Assembly: GCA_001724315.1 (NCBI GenBank)
Contig: MEEC01000010.1
Coordinates: forward strand, 1 to 38,768
DNA length: 38,768 bases
Origin: Lautropia sp. SCN 70-15
GTDB lineage: Bacteria; Pseudomonadota; Gammaproteobacteria; Burkholderiales; Burkholderiaceae_E
Direction: 5' to 3'
The translations under genes were made by a program, and so were the position numbers. The notes below the pieces were generated by a model. It searched no databases and was not told the DNA's origin. It saw only the letters and a list, made by a program, of their open reading frames with translations. This document shows positions 1-8,170 of the stretch, in pieces (within the stretch, counting starts at the first letter, position 1; each line of letters starts with the position of its first letter).

Positions 1-286
1 CCGGCAACTCGGCGGACAGGCTCGAGTGTCGCAGCAGCCTTGACGGAGCCACCGTTATGACGGGCTTGCGGCGCAGGAAGCCGCCGAGATCCTCGGCGAA
101 GTGGCGGGCGAATGCGGCGTGGACACGCTCCAGGGCCGGCATCCGGCTGCGTGCGTCGCGCGGCTGGCCAGCGAGGTCGTAGGGACGCACGCCTTCCGGC
201 CCCGGGACTGGTGCGGGAGCGGCGTCGGGCCCGATGCCATCGAGAAGGGCGTCGACCTCGTCCTTGGACAGGAACTTGTCGCTCAC
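1..286 (-). CDS. fliM: Flagellar motor switch protein FliM (partial, N-terminus only)
   Basis: About 95 N-terminal codons are present; the rest lies beyond the left edge. FliM is the middle C-ring protein that binds phosphorylated CheY and sets rotation direction. The first residues read (V)SDKFLSKDEVDALLDGI, which matches the conserved FliM N-terminal CheY-P-binding peptide (LSxxEIDALL). This is followed by a linker and the start of the middle domain (ERVHAAFARHF). The start is a GTG 34 bases after the fliL stop; an upstream ATG at about 323 is in another frame and closes quickly. It is last in the visible fliFGHIJKLM string, and fliN and the export-gate genes would be expected next. Confidence 0.93.
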   Translation of the reverse strand, partial: MSDKFLSKDEVDALLDGIGPDAAPAPVPGPEGVRPYDLAGQPRDARSRMPALERVHAAFARHFAEDLGGFLRRKPVITVAPSRLLRHSSLSAELP

Positions 287-320
287 GCTTGCCCCGGCGC
301 TATCCGCTCGCGTGCGCCGC

Positions 321-839
321 TCATTGGATGATGAAATGGGAGAAGTGAACGGCCCTGACCGGGTTCGGACGATCGAGCCGCGGCTGCGCCTGGCCGGTCA
401 CGGACGGCTGCGATGCAGCCGGGCTCCATCCGGCCTGTGCGCCACCGATCTCGGCGATCCGCGAAGCGAGGCGGGCCTTGCCCGGCACGCTCAGCAGATC
501 ACTGGCCCGCATCGACGAGATCTCCAGCAGGATCGCATTGCGCAAGGCCGGCATGCGGGTCTTCAGGTTCGCCTCGGTAGCGGATGACGCGACTTCCAGC
601 GTGACGGCGATCTGCGCGAATCGCTCGCCGCCGTCATCTGCGAGGTTGACCGTGAACTGCTCGAGCGGCAGGAAGATCGAGGGTTGGCTGGCGTGTTCCG
701 CCGACGGGTCGGCCTTCGACGACATCAGATACCACCCGCCGGCTGACGCTCCGGCGACGAGCACCACGGCGGCAATGGCAATGATCAGACCCTTGCCGCG
801 CTTGGCAGCGGCCTTGGGCACGGCGTCCTTGTCCGACAT
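321..839 (-). CDS. fliL: Flagellar basal body-associated protein FliL
   Basis: Encodes 172 residues. FliL is an inner-membrane protein around the stator that supports torque and stator stability. The sequence shows a short basic cytoplasmic N-terminus (KAAAKRGK), one membrane segment at about residues 17-39, and a periplasmic domain with the family features LPLEQFTVNLAD and LRNAILLEISSMRASDL. The C-terminus ends in VRAVHFSHFIIQ, typical of FliL. An AGGAAGG ribosome-binding site sits just upstream of the ATG. The 141 bases between the fliK stop and this start hold no gene and no recognisable promoter, so the gene is probably read through from fliF-K. Confidence 0.93.
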   Translation of the reverse strand: MSDKDAVPKAAAKRGKGLIIAIAAVVLVAGASAGGWYLMSSKADPSAEHASQPSIFLPLEQFTVNLADDGGERFAQIAVTLEVASSATEANLKTRMPALRNAILLEISSMRASDLLSVPGKARLASRIAEIGGAQAGWSPAASQPSVTGQAQPRLDRPNPVRAVHFSHFIIQ

Positions 840-980
840 GAACCTTCCTGCGACGAATGAAGCGGTCAGCCATCGGCCGACGCTGCACTCGATTCTCCGA
901 GGAGGGCGGGCCGCCCGATCGCGGGAAAAGCGCGGCAGGAGTCGCGCAATTCGGGCGCTCGACCCTCCGGCGGCGCGGAC

Positions 981-2339
981 TCAGGCGTAAAGGTCGAGGC
1001 CACCGGGGCGCCAGGCCGGGTGCGGGCGATCTGCGGCGGGGAACCGATCGTCCGTCGCGCTGTGGCGCGTGCCGGGGGATCGATGAGGATCGGCGCCACC
1101 GGGGTGTCGGTGCGACGGAGCCTGCTGGAACTCCCGGCCACCCCGACCGTCCGAAACCTGAGCGTCGGCGAGCAGCAGCCCGCTGCCGGCGAGCATTTCG
1201 CGAAGCACGGGCAGGGACTGCTCGATCGCTGCCCGGGTGTCCGGTTGCAGCGCGGCGAACGTGACCCGGGTGTTGTCGCCGTCCACGGTCAGCTCGATCA
1301 GGACGGGGCCCATCTCCTGGGGCTGCAGCCGAATCTCCGCGCGACCGATGCCCGCCAGGACGAGTGCGCCGACCTCGTTCGCGAAGGCCTGCGGGAAAGC
1401 CGGCAGGCCGATCGGGACAGCGACCGAGGCGCTGCGCGTCGGATGGGCACTGATCGCGGTCGCCGCTGAAGTGTGAGGGTTGGCGGCAGGCACGACGAGC
1501 AGTCCGGGAGAGGCCGGGCCGGCGGCTCGCGACGCCGCATCGGTGATCGGGATGCGAGGCTCCACCCCGGACGGCTCGATCGAGACCGCTTCCCCTGGCG
1601 CGGATTCGGCCTTCTCAGCATCGACAGTCGCGTCGGCATCGACCGCGCCCGACGACCTGGGCGTCGCATCGCTCCGCGCCGTGCCGATGAGCGCGGCCGC
1701 CCGTGCCTCGCCAGGGCGGCCGCGCAACGCCATTCCGGCCGTTCGCAGGTCGCCGGCATCGCCGTCTTCGGCGTGGCCGGCTCCGCGTCCGGCAGTTTCG
1801 CCACCAGCCTGGGTCAGGGCGGGGCCGAGCTTGTTCCCGGCGCCGCTTGCCTGAGGTTCGGCAGAGACCGCGCCGTCGTCGGCATCGTCGGTGCTCGATC
1901 CGGTGTGCGCGTCACCGCCGGGCGAGGGCGCCGGTTTCGCGTTTCCGAGACATGGAGCGCACGGCGCAGGAATCGCGACCTCGGCCGGCTCGCTGTCGGA
2001 GTCGGCCTCTCCGGTCCGGCTGCCTGCCCTCGACCGATCGGTTCGCGATGTCTCGCCGTCGCGGACTTCGGCGTGAGCGCGGGCCCGCACCTGTTCCGGG
2101 CCTTCCTTTTCGGCTACCTCTTCCCGGTCTGGAGCGGCCGGAGGCCGCGCCGATGCGGGCGAACCGGACGCGCGCCGCGCCGCTGACATCGCAGCCTCGA
2201 ACGATGGTTCGCTTCCATCTGCGCTGCCCCTTGCGTACGCTGCGCCGTCGGCGGGGGGCTCGACGCGGCTGGCGGCTGGTCTGCCGGCCGTCGGAGAAGG
2301 CGACGTCCCGCGGAGCGGGTCCAGCATCTCAGGAGTCAT
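981..2339 (-). CDS. fliK: Flagellar hook-length control protein FliK
   Basis: Encodes 452 residues. FliK is the secreted ruler that measures hook length and triggers the FlhB substrate-specificity switch. Residues 1 to about 310 are low-complexity and rich in Ala, Pro, Glu and Gly, as expected of the unfolded ruler. The conserved Flg_hook domain follows at about 320-420 and includes GRAEIRLQPQEMGPVLIEL and a following beta-strand region. The chosen ATG overlaps the last codons of fliJ (fliJ stop 2331-2329), which is typical translational coupling. The open frame continues upstream inside fliJ, but that extension has no family similarity. Identity is secure from domain and position; the N-terminal half is too variable to compare. 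Confidence 0.9.
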   Translation of the reverse strand: MTPEMLDPLRGTSPSPTAGRPAASRVEPPADGAAYARGSADGSEPSFEAAMSAARRASGSPASARPPAAPDREEVAEKEGPEQVRARAHAEVRDGETSRTDRSRAGSRTGEADSDSEPAEVAIPAPCAPCLGNAKPAPSPGGDAHTGSSTDDADDGAVSAEPQASGAGNKLGPALTQAGGETAGRGAGHAEDGDAGDLRTAGMALRGRPGEARAAALIGTARSDATPRSSGAVDADATVDAEKAESAPGEAVSIEPSGVEPRIPITDAASRAAGPASPGLLVVPAANPHTSAATAISAHPTRSASVAVPIGLPAFPQAFANEVGALVLAGIGRAEIRLQPQEMGPVLIELTVDGDNTRVTFAALQPDTRAAIEQSLPVLREMLAGSGLLLADAQVSDGRGGREFQQAPSHRHPGGADPHRSPGTRHSATDDRFPAADRPHPAWRPGGLDLYA

Positions 2340-2781
2340 GGTTTGAACGGCTTGTTCGCCGCGAGATGGCCTGCGCAGCCAGTTCGTCAGTCTGTCGCTG
2401 ATCCGCCCGCCTGGCTGTTGCCAGCCGGGCATCCTCGCGACGCTGCTGCAGAGTTTCGAACGCCAGCAGCCGGCGCTGTCGCTCGAGAAGCTCGGCCTTT
2501 CGCTCGTCGGCCAGTGTCGCCAGCCTGTCGCGCTGCCGGGACTGCTCGTCGATCGCCGCATCGAGCCTGCGCGTGAATTGCTCGCGCACCCCGATCAGCG
2601 CGGCGTCGAAGGTGGCGCCGGCGCGGCTGCGCTCGAGTTGTTCGTCCCGGTAGCTGGCAAGCAGGTCGAGGGTCTGCCCGGCCTTGTCCGCTTCGCCGCA
2701 CGCACCGGCGGCTCGCGTGGCGGCGTCGTCGCGAACGCGGCGCGCGTGCTCGATCAGCTGGGCAAGGACGCGCCGCTTCAT
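2329..2781 (-). CDS. fliJ: Flagellar export chaperone/stalk protein FliJ
   Basis: Encodes 150 residues, almost entirely predicted coiled coil rich in Arg, Glu, Ala and Gln (for example RQRDRLATLADERKAELLER). FliJ inserts into the FliI hexamer like a gamma subunit, contacts FlhA and promotes proton-driven export. The ATG overlaps the fliI stop as ATGA and the 3' end overlaps fliK, so the gene is locked into the operon. The open frame extends 28 codons further upstream, but MKRRVLAQLIEHARR is the normal FliJ-like start and is the one coupled to the fliI stop. The assignment rests on coiled-coil character, length and position between fliI and fliK, since the family is poorly conserved. Confidence 0.85.
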   Translation of the reverse strand: MKRRVLAQLIEHARRVRDDAATRAAGACGEADKAGQTLDLLASYRDEQLERSRAGATFDAALIGVREQFTRRLDAAIDEQSRQRDRLATLADERKAELLERQRRLLAFETLQQRREDARLATARRADQRQTDELAAQAISRRTSRSNHDS

Positions 2782-4220
2782 GCGTTGGCCGCTGCGCCGG
2801 CCGGCGCCCCGTTCGCCGCGAGCACGAGCCTTGTCAGCGCCTGGGCCGACGCCGGCAGGTCGCATCGCTCGTCGAGATCCTGCTGCAGGAATCTCAGGAT
2901 GTTCGGGAACAGCGCGATCGCGAGGTCGGTTTCAGCATCGCTGCCCGGAACGTAGGCGCCCACCGAGATGAGGTCGCGGCTGCGCTGGTAGTGCGACCAG
3001 AGAGACTTGAGCCGGCGTGCCTGGACGATCTGCTGGGCATCGACGACGTTGGCCATGACGCGGGATATCGATTGCTCAACGTCGATCGCAGGGTAGTGCC
3101 CGGCATCGGCGAGCGGCCGCGACAGCACGAGATGCCCGTCGAGGAAGGAACGCGCCGCATCGGCGACCGGGTCCTGTGGATCGTCGCCCTCGGTGAGCAC
3201 GGTGTAGAAGGCAGTGATCGAGCCGTGCCCGTTCAAGCCGTTGCCGGTGCGCTCGATCAGGGACGGCAGCCTCGCGAAGACCGACGGGGGATAGCCTTTC
3301 GTTGCGGGTGGCTCGCCTACCGCGAGCGCCACTTCGCGTGCCGCCATCGCATAGCGGGTCAGGGAGTCCATCAGCAGGAGAACGTGTCTGCCCTGGTCCC
3401 GGAAGTGCTCCGCGATCGCGGTGGCGTACACCGCTCCCTGCATCCGGCTGAGTGGCGGTGCGTCGCTCGGGGCGGCCACCACCACCGACCGGCGCAGTCC
3501 GTCCTCCCCCAGGATGTCCTCGATGAACTCCTTCACCTCGCGCCCACGTTCGCCGATGAGGCCGAGCACGATCACGTCTGCGGAGGTGTAGCGTGCCATC
3601 ATGCCCAGCAGCACGCTCTTGCCTACGCCTGCCCCGGCGAACAGACCGAGCCGCTGCCCCCGCCCCACGGTGAGCATCGCGTTGATCGCGCGGACACCGG
3701 TGTCGAGCGGCTGGCGTATCGGTTCGCGCTCCATGGCGTTTACCGGCCGGCCGCTGATCGGACGGCGCTCGACCTTGCCGAGCGCGCCGTGCCGGTCGAG
3801 CGGCGCGCCGCTCGAGTCCACGACACGACCGAGCAGCCCGTCGCCGATCGGGAGCCGGCGCATCCGGTCCGTCACGCGCAGCCAGGCGTGCGATGGCTGG
3901 CCGAGGCGAGGCGCGCGGATCGCCGGCTCGATCGGGAGGACCCTCGCGCCCGGCGACAGGCCAAGCGTCTCGCCGGTCGGCATGAGGTACAGCCGGCCTT
4001 CTCCGAAGCCGACGACCTCTGCCTCGACCATGGAGACGTCGGAGCCGCTTCCCGCCTGCGAGACCAGGCAGAGGCTGCCAACCGGAAGGCGCAGCCCCGA
4101 GCACTCGAGCACCAGGCCGGTGGCCCGGATAAGGCATCCCTGAACCTCGTAGGGCGCTGCCACCGCGAGAAGCTTGCGGTGATTCTCGAACAGCGTCGAC
4201 CAGGCCGGCGGCATGCTCAT
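2778..4220 (-). CDS. fliI: Flagellum-specific ATPase FliI
   Basis: Encodes 480 residues. FliI is the hexameric ATPase of the flagellar type III export apparatus and is related to F1-beta. Walker A is AGAGVGKS at residues 195-202. Further family segments include DSLTRYAMAAREVALAVGEPPATKGYPPSVFARLP and the DPVADAARSFLDGHLVLSR region. The length is close to the usual 440-460 plus a short N-terminal extension. The start codon overlaps the fliH stop (ATGA) and the stop overlaps fliJ (ATGA), so fliH-I-J are translationally coupled as the soluble export complex. Confidence 0.97.
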   Translation of the reverse strand: MSMPPAWSTLFENHRKLLAVAAPYEVQGCLIRATGLVLECSGLRLPVGSLCLVSQAGSGSDVSMVEAEVVGFGEGRLYLMPTGETLGLSPGARVLPIEPAIRAPRLGQPSHAWLRVTDRMRRLPIGDGLLGRVVDSSGAPLDRHGALGKVERRPISGRPVNAMEREPIRQPLDTGVRAINAMLTVGRGQRLGLFAGAGVGKSVLLGMMARYTSADVIVLGLIGERGREVKEFIEDILGEDGLRRSVVVAAPSDAPPLSRMQGAVYATAIAEHFRDQGRHVLLLMDSLTRYAMAAREVALAVGEPPATKGYPPSVFARLPSLIERTGNGLNGHGSITAFYTVLTEGDDPQDPVADAARSFLDGHLVLSRPLADAGHYPAIDVEQSISRVMANVVDAQQIVQARRLKSLWSHYQRSRDLISVGAYVPGSDAETDLAIALFPNILRFLQQDLDERCDLPASAQALTRLVLAANGAPAGAAANA

Positions 4221-5047
4221 CCGTCGCTGTCCCTGCCGGCCGGAATGCTGAAGTCATCGGCTCGCCCGATTGCCGCAAGCACGCGTCGCCATCGGGTCTC
4301 CAGCGTCGCATCCACTGACGCGCGCGGCGTCTCGATCAGGCATCCGCCAGGTTGGACGTCGGTATCCGGCACGATCTCGCACATGCGGGCACCGAGCCGC
4401 TCGCCGAGTTCGCTGCGCACCAGATCGGCATCGGAGGGGTTCAGATGCAGGTGGACCCGCACGCTGTCGTCGACGAGGCTCGCCAGCGCCTCCTGAACGA
4501 CGGCGAGGATCGATGAGCGGTCGTGGGCAAGCGAGGCGCGAACCACTTGTCGGGCGACGTCGAGGGCGAGCCTGACGACCTCGTCGGCTGCCTCGCGCTC
4601 GACCTGCGCAAAGCTCGCCTGAAGCGCGCTGGAGAGTGCCTCCACCCGTACGGCCAGCGTGATCCCCGCCGCTTCCTCTGCCCGTCGGCGCTCTGCTGCG
4701 GCGTGCTGGACGCCCGCTTCGAAACCGCGCTTCATGCCGTCGGCGAAGCCGGCGTCGCGGCCCGCCCGGTAGCCGGCCTCGTAGCCTTCCTGGTCGATCG
4801 GGCCGAACCCGTCGTCAAAGCGACCGAACGGCGAGTTCGATTCGTGCTGCGCGGGCGCAGCGCTGCCGACGTTGCGCGGCGCGCCGGGGTCTCGCTCGAG
4901 CTCGTGCATCGTGAACGGGACGCACCCGTGGAGCCGCTCCGAGGCGATGATCCTGCTTGTCGGGCGCTGGGTGCCCGGGGACGGGCCGGCGCCGGCGTGC
5001 CCCTCGGCACGGCGCTTGACAGTGTCAGAGGAATGCATCAGCGCCAC
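4217..5047 (-). CDS. fliH: Flagellar assembly protein FliH
   Basis: Encodes 276 residues. FliH dimerises, regulates FliI and tethers the export complex to the C-ring through FliN. The family signature of GxxxG-type repeats is visible at about residues 88-112 (GYEAGYRAGRDAGFADGMKRGFEAG). It is followed by the coiled-coil and C-terminal domain, including HLNPSDADLV and the closing GGCLIETPRASVDATLETRW. The start overlaps the end of fliG by 23 bases; an in-frame ATG three codons downstream (5038) is equally possible. The stop overlaps the fliI start. Confidence 0.92.
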   Translation of the reverse strand: MALMHSSDTVKRRAEGHAGAGPSPGTQRPTSRIIASERLHGCVPFTMHELERDPGAPRNVGSAAPAQHESNSPFGRFDDGFGPIDQEGYEAGYRAGRDAGFADGMKRGFEAGVQHAAAERRRAEEAAGITLAVRVEALSSALQASFAQVEREAADEVVRLALDVARQVVRASLAHDRSSILAVVQEALASLVDDSVRVHLHLNPSDADLVRSELGERLGARMCEIVPDTDVQPGGCLIETPRASVDATLETRWRRVLAAIGRADDFSIPAGRDSDG

Positions 5048-6017
5048 CTCCCAGTGCGATCTGGCCTTCGTCGGCGAGGCGCTTGGCGATCTTCAGGATT
5101 TCCTTCTGCTGGGCCTCGACTTCGACGATGCGCACGGGTCCGCGGGACTCCAGGTCGTCGCGCAGGGTCTCGGCGGCCCGCTGGCTCATGTTGCGGAAGA
5201 TCCTTTCCCGCAGAGCCGGGTCGGCGCCCTTCAGCGCCACGATGAGCATGTCGCCGGCCACTTCGCGCAGCAGCGATTGCAGGCTCCTGTCGTCGAGCCG
5301 TTCGAGATCGTCGAAGGTGAACATCTGCTCGGCGATGCGGTCGGCGAGTTCAGGATTTGCTTCGCGGATTCGCTCGATCGCGCCGACCTCCGCGCCCGGG
5401 CCCAGCAAGGTCATGATTTCGGCCGCCGCCTTGCTGCCGCCCAAGCTCGGCCGCTTGCTCGCCTTGCCGCCGGCCAGCAAGCGGTTGAGCGCCTCGTCGA
5501 GCTCGCGCAGTGCGCCCGGCTGGATGCCGTCGAGCGTGGCGATCCGCAGCAGGACTTCGCCGCGCAGCGCCTCGGGGAAGTGCCCGAGGATCGCCGACGC
5601 ATGCTCGCGCTCGAGGTGTGCCAGGATCGAGGCGAGTATCTGGGGGTGCTCGTCGGCTACGAGATCAGCGACCGACCGGGCGTCCATCCACTTCAGGCTT
5701 TCGATCCCCGAGCTGCCGCCTTCACGCACGATGCGCTCGATCAGCAAGCTCGCGCGGTCCTCGCCCAGCGCCCGCTGGAGCACAGATCTCACGTAGGCTC
5801 CGGAGTCCGCGACAAGCGGATCGACCGCCGCGGCCTCGGTGTGAAACTTGCCGAGGACCTCCTGAAGCTTCTCGTGGCTGGTGCCTCGGGTGCGGGCCAT
5901 GACTTCCCCGAGCCGCTCGGCCTCCTTCGGGCCGAGGTGGCGGAACACCTCCGAGGCGGCTTCCTCGCCGAGCGCCATCAGCAGGATCGCGCTGTCGGCA
6001 AGGCCTTGCTCGTTCAC
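5025..6017 (-). CDS. fliG: Flagellar motor switch protein FliG
   Basis: Encodes 330 residues, the normal FliG length. FliG sits on the MS ring and its C-terminal domain interacts with MotA to generate torque. The N-terminal FliF-binding domain (SAILLMALGEE), the middle domain with the EHPQ motif (EHPQILASILAHL) and the MFTFDDLERLDD segment are all seen. The charged torque helix region (ALRERIFRNMSQRAAETLRDDLE) is intact. The start is GTG, three bases after the fliF stop; no ATG fits. Confidence 0.97.
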   Translation of the reverse strand: MNEQGLADSAILLMALGEEAASEVFRHLGPKEAERLGEVMARTRGTSHEKLQEVLGKFHTEAAAVDPLVADSGAYVRSVLQRALGEDRASLLIERIVREGGSSGIESLKWMDARSVADLVADEHPQILASILAHLEREHASAILGHFPEALRGEVLLRIATLDGIQPGALRELDEALNRLLAGGKASKRPSLGGSKAAAEIMTLLGPGAEVGAIERIREANPELADRIAEQMFTFDDLERLDDRSLQSLLREVAGDMLIVALKGADPALRERIFRNMSQRAAETLRDDLESRGPVRIVEVEAQQKEILKIAKRLADEGQIALGGGADAFL

Positions 6018-6020
6018 GCG

Positions 6021-7682
6021 TCAGGCCCTCCCGGATTCGACGCCGACCCAGCTGCGCACGACGCCCGCGACCGCGGCAGGGTTCTGCCTCGCGAGCCGGA
6101 CGACCTCGTCGCGGGAAACCCGTGAAGCGCCCTGCGGTACGTCTACCGGCGGCGGGATCTGAAGGGGGTCGTCGACACGGGCGGAGATCCGCGGCGACGG
6201 GGCGCGGGCCATGGCCTTCAGCGCCGGACGGACCAGCGCGAACACCACGATGAGCGCCAGCAGAACCAGCGAGAAATACTTGCCGACATCCCGCGCGAGA
6301 GCGACGGTTTCGGGCTGCTGCCAGATCGGAAGCGACATCTCGGGCGGCGTCTCGACTTCGGTGAATGGCACGTTGACTACGTTCAGAGAGTCGCCGCGCT
6401 CCCGATTGAATCCCATGGCCTCGCGCACGAGGGCGTTGACCTTCTCGAGCTCTGCGTCGGAAAGCGGCGTCGACGCCGGCTTGCCCGAGTCGTCGATGCC
6501 GCGGCGATGGTTGACGACGACTGCCCCGCTCAGGCGGCGGATCGTGCCGGCCGCATTGCGCACGACCCGAACCGTCTTGTCGACTTCGTAGTTGGTGACC
6601 TGCTCGCGACGCCCGGCGGACACCCCGGTGGATTGCGCCGCCGCGCCCTGCATCGGCTGGGCCTTTCCATTGATCGGCGCGCTTGCCGGCGCAGCAGGCT
6701 GGTTCGACAGCGCGCCCGGCACGCCTTGCGCATTGGCGGCGTCGCGGCTGCCGGACTCGAGCACCTGCATGCTGCGCACCGCTGCCGGCTCGTTGCCCTG
6801 GTTTGGCCGGTATTGCTCGGCGGTGGACTCGCTTTGAGTGAAGTCGACGTCGGCGGTGACTTGGGCCCGGACGTTGCCGGCGCCGACGATCGGCTCCAGG
6901 ATGTCGAGCACGCGTTGGCTGAGGACGGCCTCTATCCTGCGCACGTGGTCGAGTTGGGCCGAGTCGAGTCCGCCGGGTCGCGGCGCGTCGCTCGACGAGA
7001 GCAGGGTCCCGGTGTGGTCGATGACGCTCACCTGGGGCGGCGCGAGATTGGGGACAGAGGACGCGACCAGGTGAACGATCCCGGCGATCTGAGTGCGGTC
7101 AAGGCTGCGCCCGGGGTGTACGCCGACCACCACCGACGCCGACGGCTTCGACTGCTCCCGGAGGAATCCGTTCTGTGCCGGGAGGGCCAGATGGACCCGC
7201 GCACTCTGCACGACCGCCAGCGACTGGATCGAGCGCGCGAGCTCCCCTTCGAGGCCGCGCTGGAAGTTCAGTCGCTCCTGGAACTGGGTGACGCCGAACT
7301 TCTGGCCCTCCAGAAGCTCGAAGCCCACTATGCCGCCACGAGGCAGCCCCTGGGAAGCCAGCCGCAGCCGCGTGTCGTGGACTCGTTCCTCGGGAACGAG
7401 GATCGCCGCGCCGCCAGGCGCGAAGCGGTAGGGAACGCTCATTTGCGACAGCGACGCGATCACCGCGCCGCCGTCCTTATCGGACAAGTTCGAGAAGAGC
7501 ACCCGATATTCCGGCTGGCCCGCCCAGAACAGGGGCGCCGCGACGATCGCGGCCAGCGCGGCCAGGCCGATCACCCCGCCGACGAGGGTACGCCTTGGCA
7601 CGCGACCAAGCAGGCCGGGGCCTGGCTGGCCGGCCTCGCCCCGGGCGATGGGAATGGGTTCGTTCCGCGTGAGCGCATCCAT
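6021..7682 (-). CDS. fliF: Flagellar MS-ring protein FliF
   Basis: Encodes 553 residues. FliF builds the inner-membrane MS ring that houses the export gate and carries FliG. There is a transmembrane segment at about residues 33-54 and a second near 465-490 (YFSLVLLALIVVFALVRP). The periplasmic ring-building motifs lie between them, including YRVLFSNLSDKDGGAVI and RRIEAVLSQRVLDILEPIVGAGNVRAQV. The C-terminal FliG-binding tail is DEVVRLARQNPAAVAGVVRSWVG. It is the first gene of the fliF-M string and diverges from fliE across the FlhDC box. An AATAAT hexamer at 7694-7689 lies so close to the ATG that transcription from it would give a nearly leaderless message. Confidence 0.97.
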   Translation of the reverse strand: MDALTRNEPIPIARGEAGQPGPGLLGRVPRRTLVGGVIGLAALAAIVAAPLFWAGQPEYRVLFSNLSDKDGGAVIASLSQMSVPYRFAPGGAAILVPEERVHDTRLRLASQGLPRGGIVGFELLEGQKFGVTQFQERLNFQRGLEGELARSIQSLAVVQSARVHLALPAQNGFLREQSKPSASVVVGVHPGRSLDRTQIAGIVHLVASSVPNLAPPQVSVIDHTGTLLSSSDAPRPGGLDSAQLDHVRRIEAVLSQRVLDILEPIVGAGNVRAQVTADVDFTQSESTAEQYRPNQGNEPAAVRSMQVLESGSRDAANAQGVPGALSNQPAAPASAPINGKAQPMQGAAAQSTGVSAGRREQVTNYEVDKTVRVVRNAAGTIRRLSGAVVVNHRRGIDDSGKPASTPLSDAELEKVNALVREAMGFNRERGDSLNVVNVPFTEVETPPEMSLPIWQQPETVALARDVGKYFSLVLLALIVVFALVRPALKAMARAPSPRISARVDDPLQIPPPVDVPQGASRVSRDEVVRLARQNPAAVAGVVRSWVGVESGRA

Positions 7683-7721
7683 CCTTTTATTATTCGCGCT
7701 GCCGCATCGAAGGGATGCATC

Positions 7722-7748
7722 AAATAGCGGGTGCGGATGCCGCTATTT
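7722..7748. promoter_or_regulatory. FlhD4C2 binding box between fliF and fliE
   Basis: Seen directly: a perfect inverted repeat AAATAGCG (7722-7729), 11-base spacer, CGCTATTT (7741-7748). This reproduces the known enterobacterial FlhD4C2 site, two inverted AAATA(A/G)CG-type half boxes separated by 10-12 bases. An ATGC upstream of the left half also fits the outer part of that consensus. The box sits in the 152-base divergent region between fliF and fliE, so it probably activates both class II transcripts, with FlhDC encoded 5 kb away. Confidence 0.85.
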
Positions 7749-7834
7749 CGCGCTTGGCCTGAATGCCGGCGGTGCGAGGATTCCGAATCGGCCGCGCCAC
7801 CGGTCCGGCCGGGGCGCTCTCACGAGGGAAAGAC

Positions 7835-8149
7835 ATGGACGTACGCATCGCGCCAGCGGTCACCGCGATCGCCCAGGGCGCGGGGGCCTCCGCCTCCGCC
7901 TCGCCGGCACCCGGACAGGCCACAACCGCCGGCTTTTCCGATGCCCTGCGGAACGCGCTGCAGTCGGTCAGCGATCTGCAGCAACAGAGTTCGTCGCTCC
8001 AGGCCCAATTCCAGCTCGGCGCGAACCAGGTCAGCCTGGAGCAGACGATGGTCGCGATGCAGCGCTCGCAGGTTGCCTTCCAGGCGGCGGTGACCGTCCG
8101 CAATCGTCTGGTCTCTGCCTACACCGACATCATGAACATGCCCGTCTGA
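7835..8149 (+). CDS. fliE: Flagellar hook-basal body protein FliE
   Basis: Encodes 104 residues, the usual FliE size. FliE is the MS ring-rod junction protein and the first rod-type export substrate. It has a variable Ala-rich N-terminus, then the conserved C-terminal part: FSDALRNALQSVSDLQQQ, a VSLEQTMVAMQRSQVAFQAAVTVR stretch, and RLVSAYTDIMNMPV. The ATG at 7835 follows GAGGGAAA; an in-frame ATG at 7763 would add 24 non-homologous residues. Transcribed alone away from fliF, it converges on the PilZ gene with only 21 bases between them. Confidence 0.96.
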   Translation: MDVRIAPAVTAIAQGAGASASASPAPGQATTAGFSDALRNALQSVSDLQQQSSSLQAQFQLGANQVSLEQTMVAMQRSQVAFQAAVTVRNRLVSAYTDIMNMPV

Positions 8150-8170
8150 CAGGGCTGCGGCGCGGCGACG

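Noticed and set aside
2991..4496. 501-codon plus-strand frame opposite fliI, and similar long frames opposite flhA (17336-19012), flgE (25053-26495) and the kinase (34605-36032)
   Set aside because: High GC leaves few stop codons in shadow frames. None shows a recognisable domain, and all lie opposite well-identified genes.
7720..7746. Sigma-28-like reading TCAAATAG-N11-GCCGCTAT in front of fliE
   Set aside because: It overlaps a perfect FlhD4C2 inverted repeat, which explains the bases better. The -35 part is poor, and fliE is normally a class II gene.
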